The translations under genes and the position numbers were made by a program. A DNA stretch of 45,936 nucleotides from Pseudomonadota bacterium. GTDB lineage: Bacteria > Pseudomonadota > Gammaproteobacteria > Burkholderiales > JABEVD01. Shown one piece after another: positions 26,860-36,095 of this stretch. How positions within the stretch are numbered: position 1 is the stretch's first letter; the number at the start of each line of letters is the position of its first letter. Below the pieces are notes generated by a model. It was not told where the DNA came from. It worked only from the letters and a program-made list of their open reading frames with translations, and did not search any database. The stretch is taken from the NCBI GenBank assembly GCA_021848825.1, contig JAJZTQ010000004.1, forward strand, positions 1 through 45,936, written 5' to 3'.

Positions 26860-29800
26860 TCAGGCGGATTCGAGCAATTTCTCGAATTCGGAAGGAGGAA
26901 GCGGCCTCGAGAAGAGGTAACCCTGGGCGTAATCGCACCGGATTTCAGGCAGGATCTCCTTTTGCGTTTCGGTTTCCACGCCTTCGGCGATGACTTCCAT
27001 CGCGAGGCTGTGCGCCATTGCGACGATCGCCCTGGAAAGAGCGAAGTCATCCTGGCTTTCGTCGATTTCGCTGATGAAGGACTTGTCTATCTTGAGATAG
27101 TCGATGTCGAATTTCTTCAGATAGGCGAGCGCTGAATAGCCTGTTCCGAAATCGTCTATGGCGACATGGATCCCTGCATCCCGGAAATGCATCAGCTTGT
27201 CGGCAACGCTTTCGGAGGCATTGAGCAGCACCCCTTCCGTGATCTCGACAACGATATGCTCTCCTGACAATCCGATCTCCTCCAGATGAGTCGGCCAGGA
27301 ATGGCATGCCGACTGGGCCATGAGCTGGACAGGCGAGACATTGATGCTGATCTGGAAATTCTTGCGATAGGCCTGCCAGCGCTTGGCCCATTGAGCCGCT
27401 TCCATGAAAACCCAGTCTCCGATCTCGTGGATGATCCCCGTCTCCTCTGCAAGCGGAATGAATTCAACGGGGCTCACCATGCCCCGCCTTTGGTTGTTCC
27501 ATCTGAGCAGCGCTTCTGCCTTGGTGATGGAGCCTGAAGAAAGGGAAACGATGGGCTGGAAAACGAGCGAGAACTCCCCGTTGGAGAGCGCCTTCCTGAG
27601 CTCCCCAATGAGCTTCATTCTTTCGACTGCCGCTTCCTGGAGTTCGGGGGTGAAATAGGCGAAGCGGTTCTTGCCGAGGCTCTTGGCGACATACATTGCC
27701 TGATCGGCGTGCTTCAACAGTTCGGAAGATTCCTTGCCATCATTCGGGTAGAGCGTGATGCCGATGGAGCCCGAGACATAGGCATGTTCCCCGCCGAGGT
27801 TGAAAGGCTGGGCGAGTTTCTGGATGATGGAGTTCGCGATCTGCTCGACATGGACGTTCTCCTCCAGGTCGGAAAGGATGACGGTGAATTCGTCCCCCCC
27901 CAGTCTGGCCACGGTATCGCTTTCCCTGACTGACGAAGCGATTCGGCCTGCCGCTTCCATCAGCAGCCTGTCGCCCGTTTCATGGCCCAGGGTATCGTTC
28001 ACTTCCTTGAATCGGTCGAGGTCGATGAAAAGAAGGGCGAAGGCATGGCGGCTTCTCGATGATTTCCTGATTTCGAACTCTAGCCTGTCCCTGAACATGT
28101 TGCGGTTCGGCAGCCCGGTGAGCTCGTCGAAGTTGGCCTGGCGCCAGACCTGAGTCTCCGCCGCTTTCCTCTTCGTGATGTCGGAGAACAGCGCGACGCG
28201 TTCCCTGACATCGCCATTCTTGTCGTAAATGGTATTGATGGTGAGCCATTCGGGAAAAACTTCCCCGTTCTTGCGCTTGTCCCATATTTCTCCCTGCCAG
28301 TGGCCATAGATTTCCAGCGACCGCCACATTTCCTTGTAAAAGGCGTCGTCGTGCCTTCCGGAACCCAGCAAATTGGGATCCTTTCCCTTCACCTCATCCA
28401 GCGCATAGCCGGTTATTTCGGTGAAGGCAGGGTTGACTGTCTTGATCCGGTTTTCCTTGTCCACCACCATCACGGCTTCCGAACTCGCCTCGTAGATGGA
28501 GGTGAAGAGCCGCAGCGATTCTTCGGTTTGCTTGCGGTCGGTGATGTCGTGGACGATGGAATAGAGCACTTTTTTTCCGTCCAGGTCGACCGGCCCCGAA
28601 TACACTTCGACGTCCCGCACTTCCCCGGATGCGATGCGATGCCTGCAGTCGAACAGATGACGCCCGGTCTTGGCCAGGGCCGCTTCCGAGAGGAGCGCGC
28701 TGACCGGCAGGACGTTGATGTCGTCGATTCCCATGGAGATCAGCTGATTCTTCGGATAGCCGTAGAATTCGGCTGCGGCCTGGTTCGCATCGATGATTTT
28801 TCCGTCTTCCGGGTCGATGACGAGTTTTATCGCGGCATTGGTTTCGAACATCTGGTGATAGAGGAATTCGCTTTGCCTCACTTCATCCGTGCGTTCCTTC
28901 ACTTCCCTTTCTATTCTGTCGGTGTAGCCCGTGCTCAGGAGCAGGAAGGCGCCCAGCATGGCGCTTCCGAATATGCCGATTGCCAGCACCGCCCAGCTCT
29001 GCCAGGCCCTGTGGCTGGAGAGATAGGCGGCTGTCGGAACGGACTCGAAGGCGTATTGCCTGCCGCCGAAATCGAAAACATGGGTCGAAAGGGCTTCGCT
29101 CCCCGGGGGGAAATCGTCGTAAAGGCTCACGCCGCTCGAGAGGTCCGTGAATCTCGCATGGATCGATGATCCTGCTGCATCGCGAATGATCTGCCTTACC
29201 CCGAGCATGGCGACGATGATGCCCCGTCCGTCGACCTTCAGCGCGGCAAGCAGTCTGCCTTTGTCGAAAGGCGCGCTCGATACGACGCGGGAACCAGCCC
29301 CTGCCAGAATCAGGGTCGATTTCCATCGCGGGTTTTCAGGATTGAAATCAGGCTCTCCTGCCAAATAGAGAACAGGGTATCCGCTTTTCGTTGAGACGAA
29401 TCCGAGACCCCGGATCATCGGGTTGCGATGCAGCATGTCCTGGCTCAGGCTGCCCAATTCCTCTCCGCCCATCTTTTCCCTTGTCGCCATCACCGCCCCG
29501 ATCGCTTCAAGCAAGGAGGCCTTGGCTTGCAGATTATTGTCTATGGATTCGCCTGCCTTTTGCGATTCATGGCGGAATGCGGCGAGCGACTCCCCTTTTT
29601 CCCATCTGCTGGTCTGCAGGAATACCAGGATGAACATCGTAAAAGCCAGCATCATCGGAATGGCGACAGTGAAGGCGCGCTTTCTCCATATCGGCCTGGG
29701 CTCGCCGAAGAGCACCATGATCAGCGGCAGGAATGTGACGACCCCGAGCGTGTCTCCCAGCCACCATGCGCTCCAGCCCGTCATGACTTCGGCTGAAGGA

Positions 29801-30249
29801 ATCGCGCCCAGCCAGTGAAGCGACAGCGTCGAAAAGGAGGAACTGACCAGACAGGCGACAGGGGAGATCAGGAGAAATCTGGCGAGATCGCGGATGCTGT
29901 CGAGCGGCGCGGGATAGCCGATCAGCCGCCTCAGAATGGTGCCGCCGATGGCGGCCTGAAGCGTGGAAGCTGCAGCGAGAAGGAGGCCTGCGGCGACCTC
30001 TATAGTTCCAATATGGAAGGTTTTCGAAAAGCCTATCCAGAAATTGAGCAGGAATGCGGCGACGAATACTGCGGGGAGGATTTCGAAGCCAATGATGAAG
30101 CAGAACGCGATGGCGATCCCCGCGGGGGGGAAAAAGGGCGTTGCATATCCGGAAGATTTTGCCAGCATGAGCGCCGGCTCGCCTGTCGCCAGATAGGCGG
30201 CGATGATGAAAAGGGAAACGCTCCAGCGGTTGCGAAGCAAGCCGTTCAT
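26860..30249 (-). CDS. Membrane c-di-GMP enzyme: MASE1-CHASE-PAS-PAS-GGDEF-EAL
   Basis: The protein has 1129 residues. MASE1-like multi-helix membrane region at about 8-215; CHASE-like extracytoplasmic domain at about 225-415, closed by a helix at about 418-440; PAS at about 455-570 and 580-695; GGDEF at 700-870; EAL at 875-1125. The cyclase site GGDEF (784-788) is intact, with an inhibitory I-site RESD at 775-778. The phosphodiesterase residues are also intact: EAL 912-914, Asn970, ITEG near 1003, DDFGTGYS 1032-1039, LKID and AEGVE. Both making and degrading c-di-GMP are thus possible; which dominates cannot be read from sequence. The gene stands alone. Confidence 0.93.
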   Translation of the reverse strand: MNGLLRNRWSVSLFIIAAYLATGEPALMLAKSSGYATPFFPPAGIAIAFCFIIGFEILPAVFVAAFLLNFWIGFSKTFHIGTIEVAAGLLLAAASTLQAAIGGTILRRLIGYPAPLDSIRDLARFLLISPVACLVSSSFSTLSLHWLGAIPSAEVMTGWSAWWLGDTLGVVTFLPLIMVLFGEPRPIWRKRAFTVAIPMMLAFTMFILVFLQTSRWEKGESLAAFRHESQKAGESIDNNLQAKASLLEAIGAVMATREKMGGEELGSLSQDMLHRNPMIRGLGFVSTKSGYPVLYLAGEPDFNPENPRWKSTLILAGAGSRVVSSAPFDKGRLLAALKVDGRGIIVAMLGVRQIIRDAAGSSIHARFTDLSSGVSLYDDFPPGSEALSTHVFDFGGRQYAFESVPTAAYLSSHRAWQSWAVLAIGIFGSAMLGAFLLLSTGYTDRIEREVKERTDEVRQSEFLYHQMFETNAAIKLVIDPEDGKIIDANQAAAEFYGYPKNQLISMGIDDINVLPVSALLSEAALAKTGRHLFDCRHRIASGEVRDVEVYSGPVDLDGKKVLYSIVHDITDRKQTEESLRLFTSIYEASSEAVMVVDKENRIKTVNPAFTEITGYALDEVKGKDPNLLGSGRHDDAFYKEMWRSLEIYGHWQGEIWDKRKNGEVFPEWLTINTIYDKNGDVRERVALFSDITKRKAAETQVWRQANFDELTGLPNRNMFRDRLEFEIRKSSRSRHAFALLFIDLDRFKEVNDTLGHETGDRLLMEAAGRIASSVRESDTVARLGGDEFTVILSDLEENVHVEQIANSIIQKLAQPFNLGGEHAYVSGSIGITLYPNDGKESSELLKHADQAMYVAKSLGKNRFAYFTPELQEAAVERMKLIGELRKALSNGEFSLVFQPIVSLSSGSITKAEALLRWNNQRRGMVSPVEFIPLAEETGIIHEIGDWVFMEAAQWAKRWQAYRKNFQISINVSPVQLMAQSACHSWPTHLEEIGLSGEHIVVEITEGVLLNASESVADKLMHFRDAGIHVAIDDFGTGYSALAYLKKFDIDYLKIDKSFISEIDESQDDFALSRAIVAMAHSLAMEVIAEGVETETQKEILPEIRCDYAQGYLFSRPLPPSEFEKLLESA

Positions 30250-30395
30250 GGCAAAGCGGAAAAGAATCGGCCTGTCGCACCCATGGAGCGAATCTTACTA
30301 TCGTACGGCGGGATAGACAAGATCGGCCGACGGCAAGGCCTCGCCCGCGCTATTTTCAGATTTTTCTGATCCGATCGGTCAAATCATGCCGCTGC

Positions 30396-30773
30396 TCAAT
30401 AGTGACTCAGATGCCAGCGGTTTTCTCTCGATTTTTCCCTGAGGCGGGTGACGATAGCCTCGATCGATGCGTGCCTTTCCTGGGTGAATATGTTGCTGAT
30501 TTCGGTTGAATTGAGGGCGGTCGCATAGCATATTGCCTTGACGGCTTTATTGAGCGCCTTGTTGAATTTCGAGAGGTTGAAGGATCTTTCTGATGAAGAT
30601 TTCCCTTCCCTGAGATCTGATACGCTGTGTTGCACAAGGATCGCCAGCGTCTCTTCGCTCGTCAGACCGGTTGCGGCGGCAATCGACCCGATCGCCTCGA
30701 CGACGATGGCATTGAGCTTTGCGATATCGTTTTCTTCGGTTTGTTGGGCTGCGGCGTAAGGTAGCATGGCCAT
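30396..30773 (-). CDS. Unknown helical protein (125 aa)
   Basis: I do not recognise it. The protein looks soluble and mostly alpha-helical, with serine- and alanine-rich segments (VVEAIGSIAAATGLTSEETL, in part) and a C-terminus ending in WHLSHY. There is a strong AAGGAGAAGA ribosome site directly before ATG 30773, which argues for real translation. The 140-bp upstream gap holds a 13-bp palindrome. The neighbouring 84-aa gene reads in the same direction and could share regulation. Confidence 0.6.
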   Translation of the reverse strand: MAMLPYAAAQQTEENDIAKLNAIVVEAIGSIAAATGLTSEETLAILVQHSVSDLREGKSSSERSFNLSKFNKALNKAVKAICYATALNSTEISNIFTQERHASIEAIVTRLREKSRENRWHLSHY

Positions 30774-30795
30774 TCTTCTCCTTTGTCAATAAAAC

Positions 30796-30808
30796 ATCAC
30801 ATTGTGAT
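30796..30808. promoter_or_regulatory. 13-bp palindrome upstream of the 125-aa gene
   Basis: ATCACA-T-TGTGAT, a perfect palindrome around a central base, about 23 bp before the start of the minus-strand gene in an AT-rich patch. It resembles an operator for a small dimeric regulator. The half-sites are in the opposite order to a CRP site. Confidence 0.4.
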
Positions 30809-30887
30809 ATATTGGCGCGCAATAAGCGCGGGCTTTCACTGCAAAGGAGTTGACAGGAACTACAGCGGTAAGTTCACGACAGGGACG

Positions 30888-30904
30888 CCGGGTCGACGAC
30901 CCGG
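30888..30904. terminator. GC-rich hairpin between the two small genes
   Basis: CCGGGTC-GAC-GACCCGG, a perfect 7-bp stem 9 bp beyond the stop of the minus-strand 84-aa gene. No T-tract follows on either strand, so it may act as a 3' stabilising or Rho-assisted end rather than a full intrinsic terminator. Confidence 0.4.
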
Positions 30905-30913
30905 ATCAAGGCA

Positions 30914-31168
30914 TCAGGCATTTTCGTAGCCTGGAATGTCCTTTTCATGGCCAGTAAGGGCTTTCTGGTATCCCATGATCCTGACCATTTCCCTTTCCCA
31001 CGACCCCGGGCGCTTCACCCCTTCTGCGAAATGAACCGCGATCTGCTCGATGATCCCCTCTAGCGTATCGGGCATCTCGCTGTCCTTCGGCCTTCCCTCT
31101 ACCAGGACATTGAGCCATGTCACCGTTTCGGGCGACAGCTCTATTTCTAATTTAACCTTCTGCTTCAT
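30914..31168 (-). CDS. Unknown small protein, possibly ribbon-helix-helix-like (84 aa)
   Basis: The N-terminus KVKLEIELSPETVTWLN looks like a beta-strand followed by a helix, and a second helix (TLEGIIEQIAVHFAEGV) follows, a layout seen in short RHH DNA-binding proteins. The match is structural impression only. AGAGGAGT lies 8 nt before ATG 31168. It is divergent from zwf across 79 bp. No partner toxin gene is seen next to it. The function is unassigned. Confidence 0.6.
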   Translation of the reverse strand: MKQKVKLEIELSPETVTWLNVLVEGRPKDSEMPDTLEGIIEQIAVHFAEGVKRPGSWEREMVRIMGYQKALTGHEKDIPGYENA

Positions 31169-31247
31169 TACGACTCCTCTGAACTATCTCTATAACGTGG
31201 CATCCAATATTTTTTCCGGCAGCATATCAGAATGACAGGAGAATATC

Positions 31248-32768
31248 ATGCAGATGGAAATGAGAAAGGACGTATTGTTCACCCTTTTCGGTGCTGAAGG
31301 CGACCTTTCCGCCAGGCTCATCCTGCCGGCTCTTTTCAATCTTCATCTCGACGGGCTGCTGCCTCAGCATTTTCTGCTTTATGCCGTGGACAGGACGGTG
31401 CCGGACCTCGAAAGCCTGGCGGCGCATTACAGGCAGAGCATTGCCAGATATTCCAGAAGGGGAAAGCCGAAGGAAAAAGAATGGCAGCGATTCTCGTCCC
31501 TGATCAGGTTCATCAGGGCTGATCTGTCCGAGGAGGCGGGCTACCATGAACTTGCCTCAGCCCTGAGCGAACAGGAAAAGGCATGGGGCGGCAATGCCGA
31601 CCAGATCTTCTATCTCGCCATCCCGCCTTTTCTTTTCGAGCCCGTCACGCGCGGGCTGGGAAATTCGGATCTCGCGAAGAATCGGGAAAGGGCGAGAATC
31701 GTCGTTGAAAAGCCGCTGGGGCACGATCTCGAATCATCACGCGCGATCAACCAGGCGCTCCTGAAGTATTTCGAGGAAAGACAGATCTTCAGGATAGATC
31801 ACTTCCTGGGCAAGGAAACCGTACAGAACATCCTGGCCATGCGATTTGCCAATCCGATGTTCGAGCCAGTATGGAATCGAAGGTACATCGATCACGTCGC
31901 CATCACGGTAGCGGAAACGCTGGGTGTGGAGCACAGAGGGGGCTACTACGAAAAGGCCGGCGCGCTGAGGGACATGGTGCAGAACCATCTCATGCAATTG
32001 CTCTGCCTGGTCGCGATGGAAGCGCCTGTCGCCTACGATGCGGATGACATCCGGAGCAAGAAAATGGATGTGCTTCGGGCGATACGCCCGATCGCATTCG
32101 ACGAAGTCGGGGAATTTGCGGCGAGGGGCCAGTACGGGCCCGGATGGATAGGAGGACGCGAATTGAAGGGTTACCGGCAGGAGCCTCTGGTCCACGCGTC
32201 CTCGAACGTCGAAACCTATGCGGCCTTGAAGCTCCATGTCGACAACTGGCGCTGGCAGGATGTGCCGTTCTACCTGAGAACGGGAAAGCGTCTTGCCGCC
32301 AGCGTCTCGGAGATTTCGATCCGGTTTCAGGATGTGCCGCACAAGGCTTTTCCGGCTTCGGTCGGCCTCGACGCACAGCCTGCGAGGCTCGTCATCCTGA
32401 TCCAGCCTGAGCAGGGCATCGTGCTCAAATTCATCGCGAAGGAACCGGGCTCGCCTCTCAGGCTGCGGCCTGTCGACATGCGTTTCAGCTACAAGGAAGC
32501 CTTCAGGGTGGCGGCGCCTGAAGCCTATGAAACGCTGCTGAGAGACATCATGGCGGGAGATGCGACGCTTTTCATGCGGGCAGATCAGGTAGAGGCTGCG
32601 TGGCAGATCATCATGCCTGTTCTGGAAGTATGGCAGGACAATCCTGCGCCTGACTTCCCGAATTATCCCTGCGGCGCATGGGGACCGGAATCGGCGGAAT
32701 TGCTGGTGGCGAGGGACGGAAGAAGCTGGCTCACGCCCACCCATACCCAGGGCGTTAGCACGCCCTAG
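31248..32768 (+). CDS. zwf: Glucose-6-phosphate 1-dehydrogenase
   Basis: The enzyme oxidises glucose-6-phosphate to 6-phosphogluconolactone, feeding the oxidative pentose phosphate or Entner-Doudoroff routes. It has 506 residues with the substrate motif RIDHFLGKE at 182-190, EKPLGHD at 154-160 and catalytic His247. The N-terminal dinucleotide loop reads GAEGDLSARLILPAL where most family members have GASGDLxxRKLxPAL, so the Ser is Glu and the basic pair is lost. Cofactor preference may be unusual. CAGGAGA precedes ATG 31248. No pgl, gnd or edd is adjacent. It converges on the glucoamylase gene at a shared palindrome. Confidence 0.94.
   Translation: MQMEMRKDVLFTLFGAEGDLSARLILPALFNLHLDGLLPQHFLLYAVDRTVPDLESLAAHYRQSIARYSRRGKPKEKEWQRFSSLIRFIRADLSEEAGYHELASALSEQEKAWGGNADQIFYLAIPPFLFEPVTRGLGNSDLAKNRERARIVVEKPLGHDLESSRAINQALLKYFEERQIFRIDHFLGKETVQNILAMRFANPMFEPVWNRRYIDHVAITVAETLGVEHRGGYYEKAGALRDMVQNHLMQLLCLVAMEAPVAYDADDIRSKKMDVLRAIRPIAFDEVGEFAARGQYGPGWIGGRELKGYRQEPLVHASSNVETYAALKLHVDNWRWQDVPFYLRTGKRLAASVSEISIRFQDVPHKAFPASVGLDAQPARLVILIQPEQGIVLKFIAKEPGSPLRLRPVDMRFSYKEAFRVAAPEAYETLLRDIMAGDATLFMRADQVEAAWQIIMPVLEVWQDNPAPDFPNYPCGAWGPESAELLVARDGRSWLTPTHTQGVSTP
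32749..32766. terminator. Palindrome at the convergent ends of zwf and the glucoamylase gene
   Basis: AGGGCGTTAGCACGCCCT: 7-bp stem, loop TAGC. It overlaps the zwf TAG (32766-32768) and the minus-strand glucoamylase TAG (32767-32765). It differs by one loop base from the palindrome at 13434-13451, also at a convergent gene junction. A bidirectional terminator or a dispersed repeat is the likely explanation. Confidence 0.6.
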
Positions 32769-35101
32769 GTGATGGAAACGGAATAGTCGATTCCCGCCCA
32801 TGCTCCGGTATCGTCGTTCCTGTAGGTGAAGTCTATGCGCTGACCAGACGCCAGCCCTTTTGTATCGATCTCAAGGCGGTGAAGTCCCAGACCGGGTGCG
32901 CCGGTCTTTTCCCTGACCGTGTTTTTCCATCCATCCGTCCCCCATGAGATGGTCGAACCGAAGGGCAGCGCGATGACGAGCTTCATTCCGGACTCGATCC
33001 TGGTAATAGGGGCCTGCTTGAGCCAGAAAGCCTTCTTGCAGGTCGGGCGTATTCCGCGGTAGCGTTCCCAGACCGCGTTGGGCCTGTCCACCGGATAACC
33101 GAGGTCTCTCGAATACGCGAGTTTGACGAATTCGGCATGTGCCCAGGCAAGCGGCATGGCCGAGCCGGTGGGATGGCCGAGATAAAGTCTGCGCTCCGGA
33201 ATGGCGGCGTCATCCCAGATCTGTTCGGGGAGCATGCCGCTCGCGCCTGCCATCGCGGCCATGGCCTCCAGAAACGGCAGGGGATCGCGTCCCGCGCAAA
33301 GCTCATAATGCCCTCTCTCTCCCGTGAGAAGCGGCCATGCTCTTCCCTTCCCGGAGCCGTTGTAGGCGCTGCCATCTTCGTGTTCTCCGTAACCGTCGCC
33401 GTTGTAGCGGCGCCAGCATGGACCGTTCGGCGTCTCGATCTTGAGCAGGGCATCGACAACCTTGAGGCTGTCGACGATGAGCGGATCGTCGGCAAGACGG
33501 AGACCGAATCTGACGAGCTGCAGAAAATCCGTCCCGATCAGCTCGTCTGCATGGTATTCGGTGCCGAGAACCTGGTTCTTGATGCTGACCACGCGCTTCA
33601 GCATGTCGTTGTCCTCTATCACGAGTCCCGGGGCAACCCTGATATAGTAACCGCTTACATTCATGCTTTTCTGGAGGTCGGAGTCGGTGACGACGTTCCA
33701 GTCTTCGATATGGGCGTTCCAGAAATCGGCAAGATCGAGCGCAACTTTGCCGCTTTCCTCGTCGACAAAAGGAGCGCCTGCGACGAGCGCGGCGATGCAT
33801 GCCGCGAGCGTAAAGGCATTCACACCGGCGCTTTCTTCCCATCGATCCTGGTCGCTCGCGGGCCCTGTCCTGGCAATGAAGCCGAGCGAGCGTTCGACCA
33901 TGTCCCCTATCCTGATGCCGTCTATGAGATTCCTGTCGACGAGCGATGCGGCGAGCAGGACAGGGAAGGCCGCCTCATCGAGCTGGATGCCCTGCCAGTA
34001 GGGTTTCCCTCCCAGCCACTGGTTCTGGTACCAGTGGCCATCTTCATGCTGGGTGGCGATAAGGTAGCGGAGGATGTCGTGCGCATCCTCTTCGGCGCCG
34101 AGCGCCATCAAGGCGCCTGCGCATTCGACCAGATCCCTGGGCCAGACGAGATGGTATCCGCCCACCTCGTCCCTTGTATTTCCCCATGGAATGCTGAGGC
34201 TTGCGACCATTGCACCGGGAAAGCTCTTGTCCTGATGGGATTTCAGCACCATCGCGGAAATCGCGCGCGCCTGCTCGATATGGGGCGGCAGATCGCTGCA
34301 GGGCAAATGGCATTTCTGCCAGCTCTTCCATCTCGAGACATGCTTGTCCCAGACCTCGTCGAATGGCTGCAGCAGAGCGGAGATGGCGAGCGTCGCAGCA
34401 GATTGCTTGGAGCTGCCGAAACCGAGCGCAAGCACAGCCTGTCTCGGCAATTCTCCGGTGAGTGCGACATTGCCCGGGCCGGCTTTTCTGTATTGCCATT
34501 GCATGGCGCCGTTGTGGGCGAAATCCTGCCAGCCGTCGCTTGCGCCTACATATCCGGCGCTGGTCTTTCCAAGCGCATCCTTCTGTCCGTCCCCCGCTGC
34601 GGCCAGTGCCAATCCGAAAGGCCCCTGTTCCGCCCACAGCACCGATCTGCCGCGGTAACGCGCAGTTTCGGCGATATTGTCGTGACCGGTGCCGCCCAGG
34701 CGGGGGGAAAGCAGCACATGGGGTCTGAGATCGGGGTCCCCCTCCAGTTGCATTTCGAGCAGCAGGACATCCCTTTCAGGATCCGGCGCGATGCGCAGTT
34801 TCAGCTTGAATCTGCCATGGTGATGAACGATTTCGGCAGCGGGTACGCCTGCTTCGACGAGCCTGAAGGCATGGCTTCCGAGCGTCTTGACCTCGACCCA
34901 GAAACCTCGTTCGCCAGCCACCACAAAGCCGAGATCCCTGATCTGAGGGACATCTATGCGCGGGTAATAGACTTCGTTCACGATGCCGCGGCTCAAGGTG
35001 TACCAGAGGCGGGAAGGACCCAGTCCGCACCCCACCATTTCCTTTGCGCTGTTAGACCAGTTCGGTTTCATTCCCGGATGCCCGGGTGCCGTCTCTTCCA
35101 T
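32765..35101 (-). CDS. GH15 glucoamylase (glucan 1,4-alpha-glucosidase)
   Basis: The enzyme releases glucose from the non-reducing ends of alpha-1,4 glucans. It has 778 residues: an N-terminal beta-sandwich (about 1-265) and a GH15 (alpha/alpha)6 barrel (about 275-690). HLVWPRDLVECAGAL and QLDEAAFP carry the likely general acid Glu376; LPEQIWDDA further on carries the likely general base. No signal peptide is found, so it probably acts on intracellular glycogen. Its glucose product would need phosphorylation before the zwf-encoded dehydrogenase could use it; the convergent pairing hints at a shared storage-polymer role. Confidence 0.9.
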   Translation of the reverse strand: MEETAPGHPGMKPNWSNSAKEMVGCGLGPSRLWYTLSRGIVNEVYYPRIDVPQIRDLGFVVAGERGFWVEVKTLGSHAFRLVEAGVPAAEIVHHHGRFKLKLRIAPDPERDVLLLEMQLEGDPDLRPHVLLSPRLGGTGHDNIAETARYRGRSVLWAEQGPFGLALAAAGDGQKDALGKTSAGYVGASDGWQDFAHNGAMQWQYRKAGPGNVALTGELPRQAVLALGFGSSKQSAATLAISALLQPFDEVWDKHVSRWKSWQKCHLPCSDLPPHIEQARAISAMVLKSHQDKSFPGAMVASLSIPWGNTRDEVGGYHLVWPRDLVECAGALMALGAEEDAHDILRYLIATQHEDGHWYQNQWLGGKPYWQGIQLDEAAFPVLLAASLVDRNLIDGIRIGDMVERSLGFIARTGPASDQDRWEESAGVNAFTLAACIAALVAGAPFVDEESGKVALDLADFWNAHIEDWNVVTDSDLQKSMNVSGYYIRVAPGLVIEDNDMLKRVVSIKNQVLGTEYHADELIGTDFLQLVRFGLRLADDPLIVDSLKVVDALLKIETPNGPCWRRYNGDGYGEHEDGSAYNGSGKGRAWPLLTGERGHYELCAGRDPLPFLEAMAAMAGASGMLPEQIWDDAAIPERRLYLGHPTGSAMPLAWAHAEFVKLAYSRDLGYPVDRPNAVWERYRGIRPTCKKAFWLKQAPITRIESGMKLVIALPFGSTISWGTDGWKNTVREKTGAPGLGLHRLEIDTKGLASGQRIDFTYRNDDTGAWAGIDYSVSIT

Positions 35102-35228
35102 TCTTCCCTCCTCGTTTTGCCATTCGACATCGCGGCAATGGTCGAGTTCTTGAGATACATTCGGTTACGAGTCGGTCAAACTGGATCTACATTGCTCGTG
35201 TATAAACAGAAAAAACGGGGAGAATCGA

Positions 35229-36095
35229 ATGCGGACAGACCTTTGCGGGCGCAGCATCCTGCTGACAGGAGCAGGAAGCGGGATAGGCCGGAGCCTTGCG
35301 GTCAGGCTTGCCGACAAGGGCGCGACGCTCGCCCTTGTCGGAAGAAACGAGGGGAAGCTTGTCGATCTCGCCATGGCGATCAGGGCTGAAGGCGGATCAG
35401 CTCATGCTTTCGTCTTCGACCTTGCCAGGCCTTCAGGGCATGAAAAGCTGGTGAATGACGTCGTGAATCATCTGGGGGAAATCGACATACTGGTCAACAA
35501 TGCGGGTATTTCCGGTTTCTGCGAATTTTCAAGGCAGGGACGCGAAGAAATCGGTCATCTCGTCGAAACCAACATCGCGGGCCCGATTTATCTGACCCAT
35601 GCCATTCTCCCTCATTTCATCCGCAGGAATTCAGGTCACATCGTCAATGTCGGCTCGACTTTCGGTTCAGTCGGTTTCGGCTGCTTCTCGGTTTATTCTG
35701 CGACGAAGTTCGCACTCAGGGGTTTTTCGGAGGCGCTGAGGCGTGAACTGGATCATACTGCAATCAGGGTGACCTATGTCGCGCCCAGGGCGACCAGGAC
35801 TTCGCTCAATTCGGATGCGGTGATGCAGTTGAACGAAAGGACTGGGGCTGCGATGGATGAAGCGGATGAAGTGGCCAAGCTGATCGCGAAGGCGATGGAA
35901 GAGCGAGTCGGAGATTTCTATATCGGCATGCCGGAGAGAATACTGGTCGGCATCAACGGGCTCTTTCCGAGGGTGATCGATGCCGTTCTCAGGAAAAACA
36001 ACCGAATAGCGAGAGATCTTGCAGGTATCCCTGCGAAAGCTTGGAAATCGGGTAATGTGCGCTATTATGCTGATTTCCAGAAGAAGGCAAAATGA
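35229..36095 (+). CDS. Short-chain dehydrogenase/reductase
   Basis: The classical SDR has 288 residues: cofactor loop TGAGSGIG at 14-21, NNAG, catalytic Ser in VGSTFGSVGF and YSATK. The C-terminal part resembles SDRs that act on lipids or long-chain substrates, but the substrate cannot be named. A -10-like TATAAA (35201-35206) lies in the 127-bp gap shared with the divergent glucoamylase gene; a clear -35 is lacking. It overlaps the response regulator start by ATGA, so the enzyme, regulator and kinase form one operon. Confidence 0.9.
   Translation: MRTDLCGRSILLTGAGSGIGRSLAVRLADKGATLALVGRNEGKLVDLAMAIRAEGGSAHAFVFDLARPSGHEKLVNDVVNHLGEIDILVNNAGISGFCEFSRQGREEIGHLVETNIAGPIYLTHAILPHFIRRNSGHIVNVGSTFGSVGFGCFSVYSATKFALRGFSEALRRELDHTAIRVTYVAPRATRTSLNSDAVMQLNERTGAAMDEADEVAKLIAKAMEERVGDFYIGMPERILVGINGLFPRVIDAVLRKNNRIARDLAGIPAKAWKSGNVRYYADFQKKAK

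Noticed and set aside
30796-30808. Possible CRP site
   Set aside because: The half-sites are TCACA then TGTGA with one central base, the reverse of TGTGA-N6-TCACA.
33137-35389. 750-aa plus-strand open frame opposite the glucoamylase gene
   Set aside because: It is a shadow of GC-rich codons; the minus strand encodes a clear GH15 enzyme with catalytic residues, and the plus frame has no recognisable motif.
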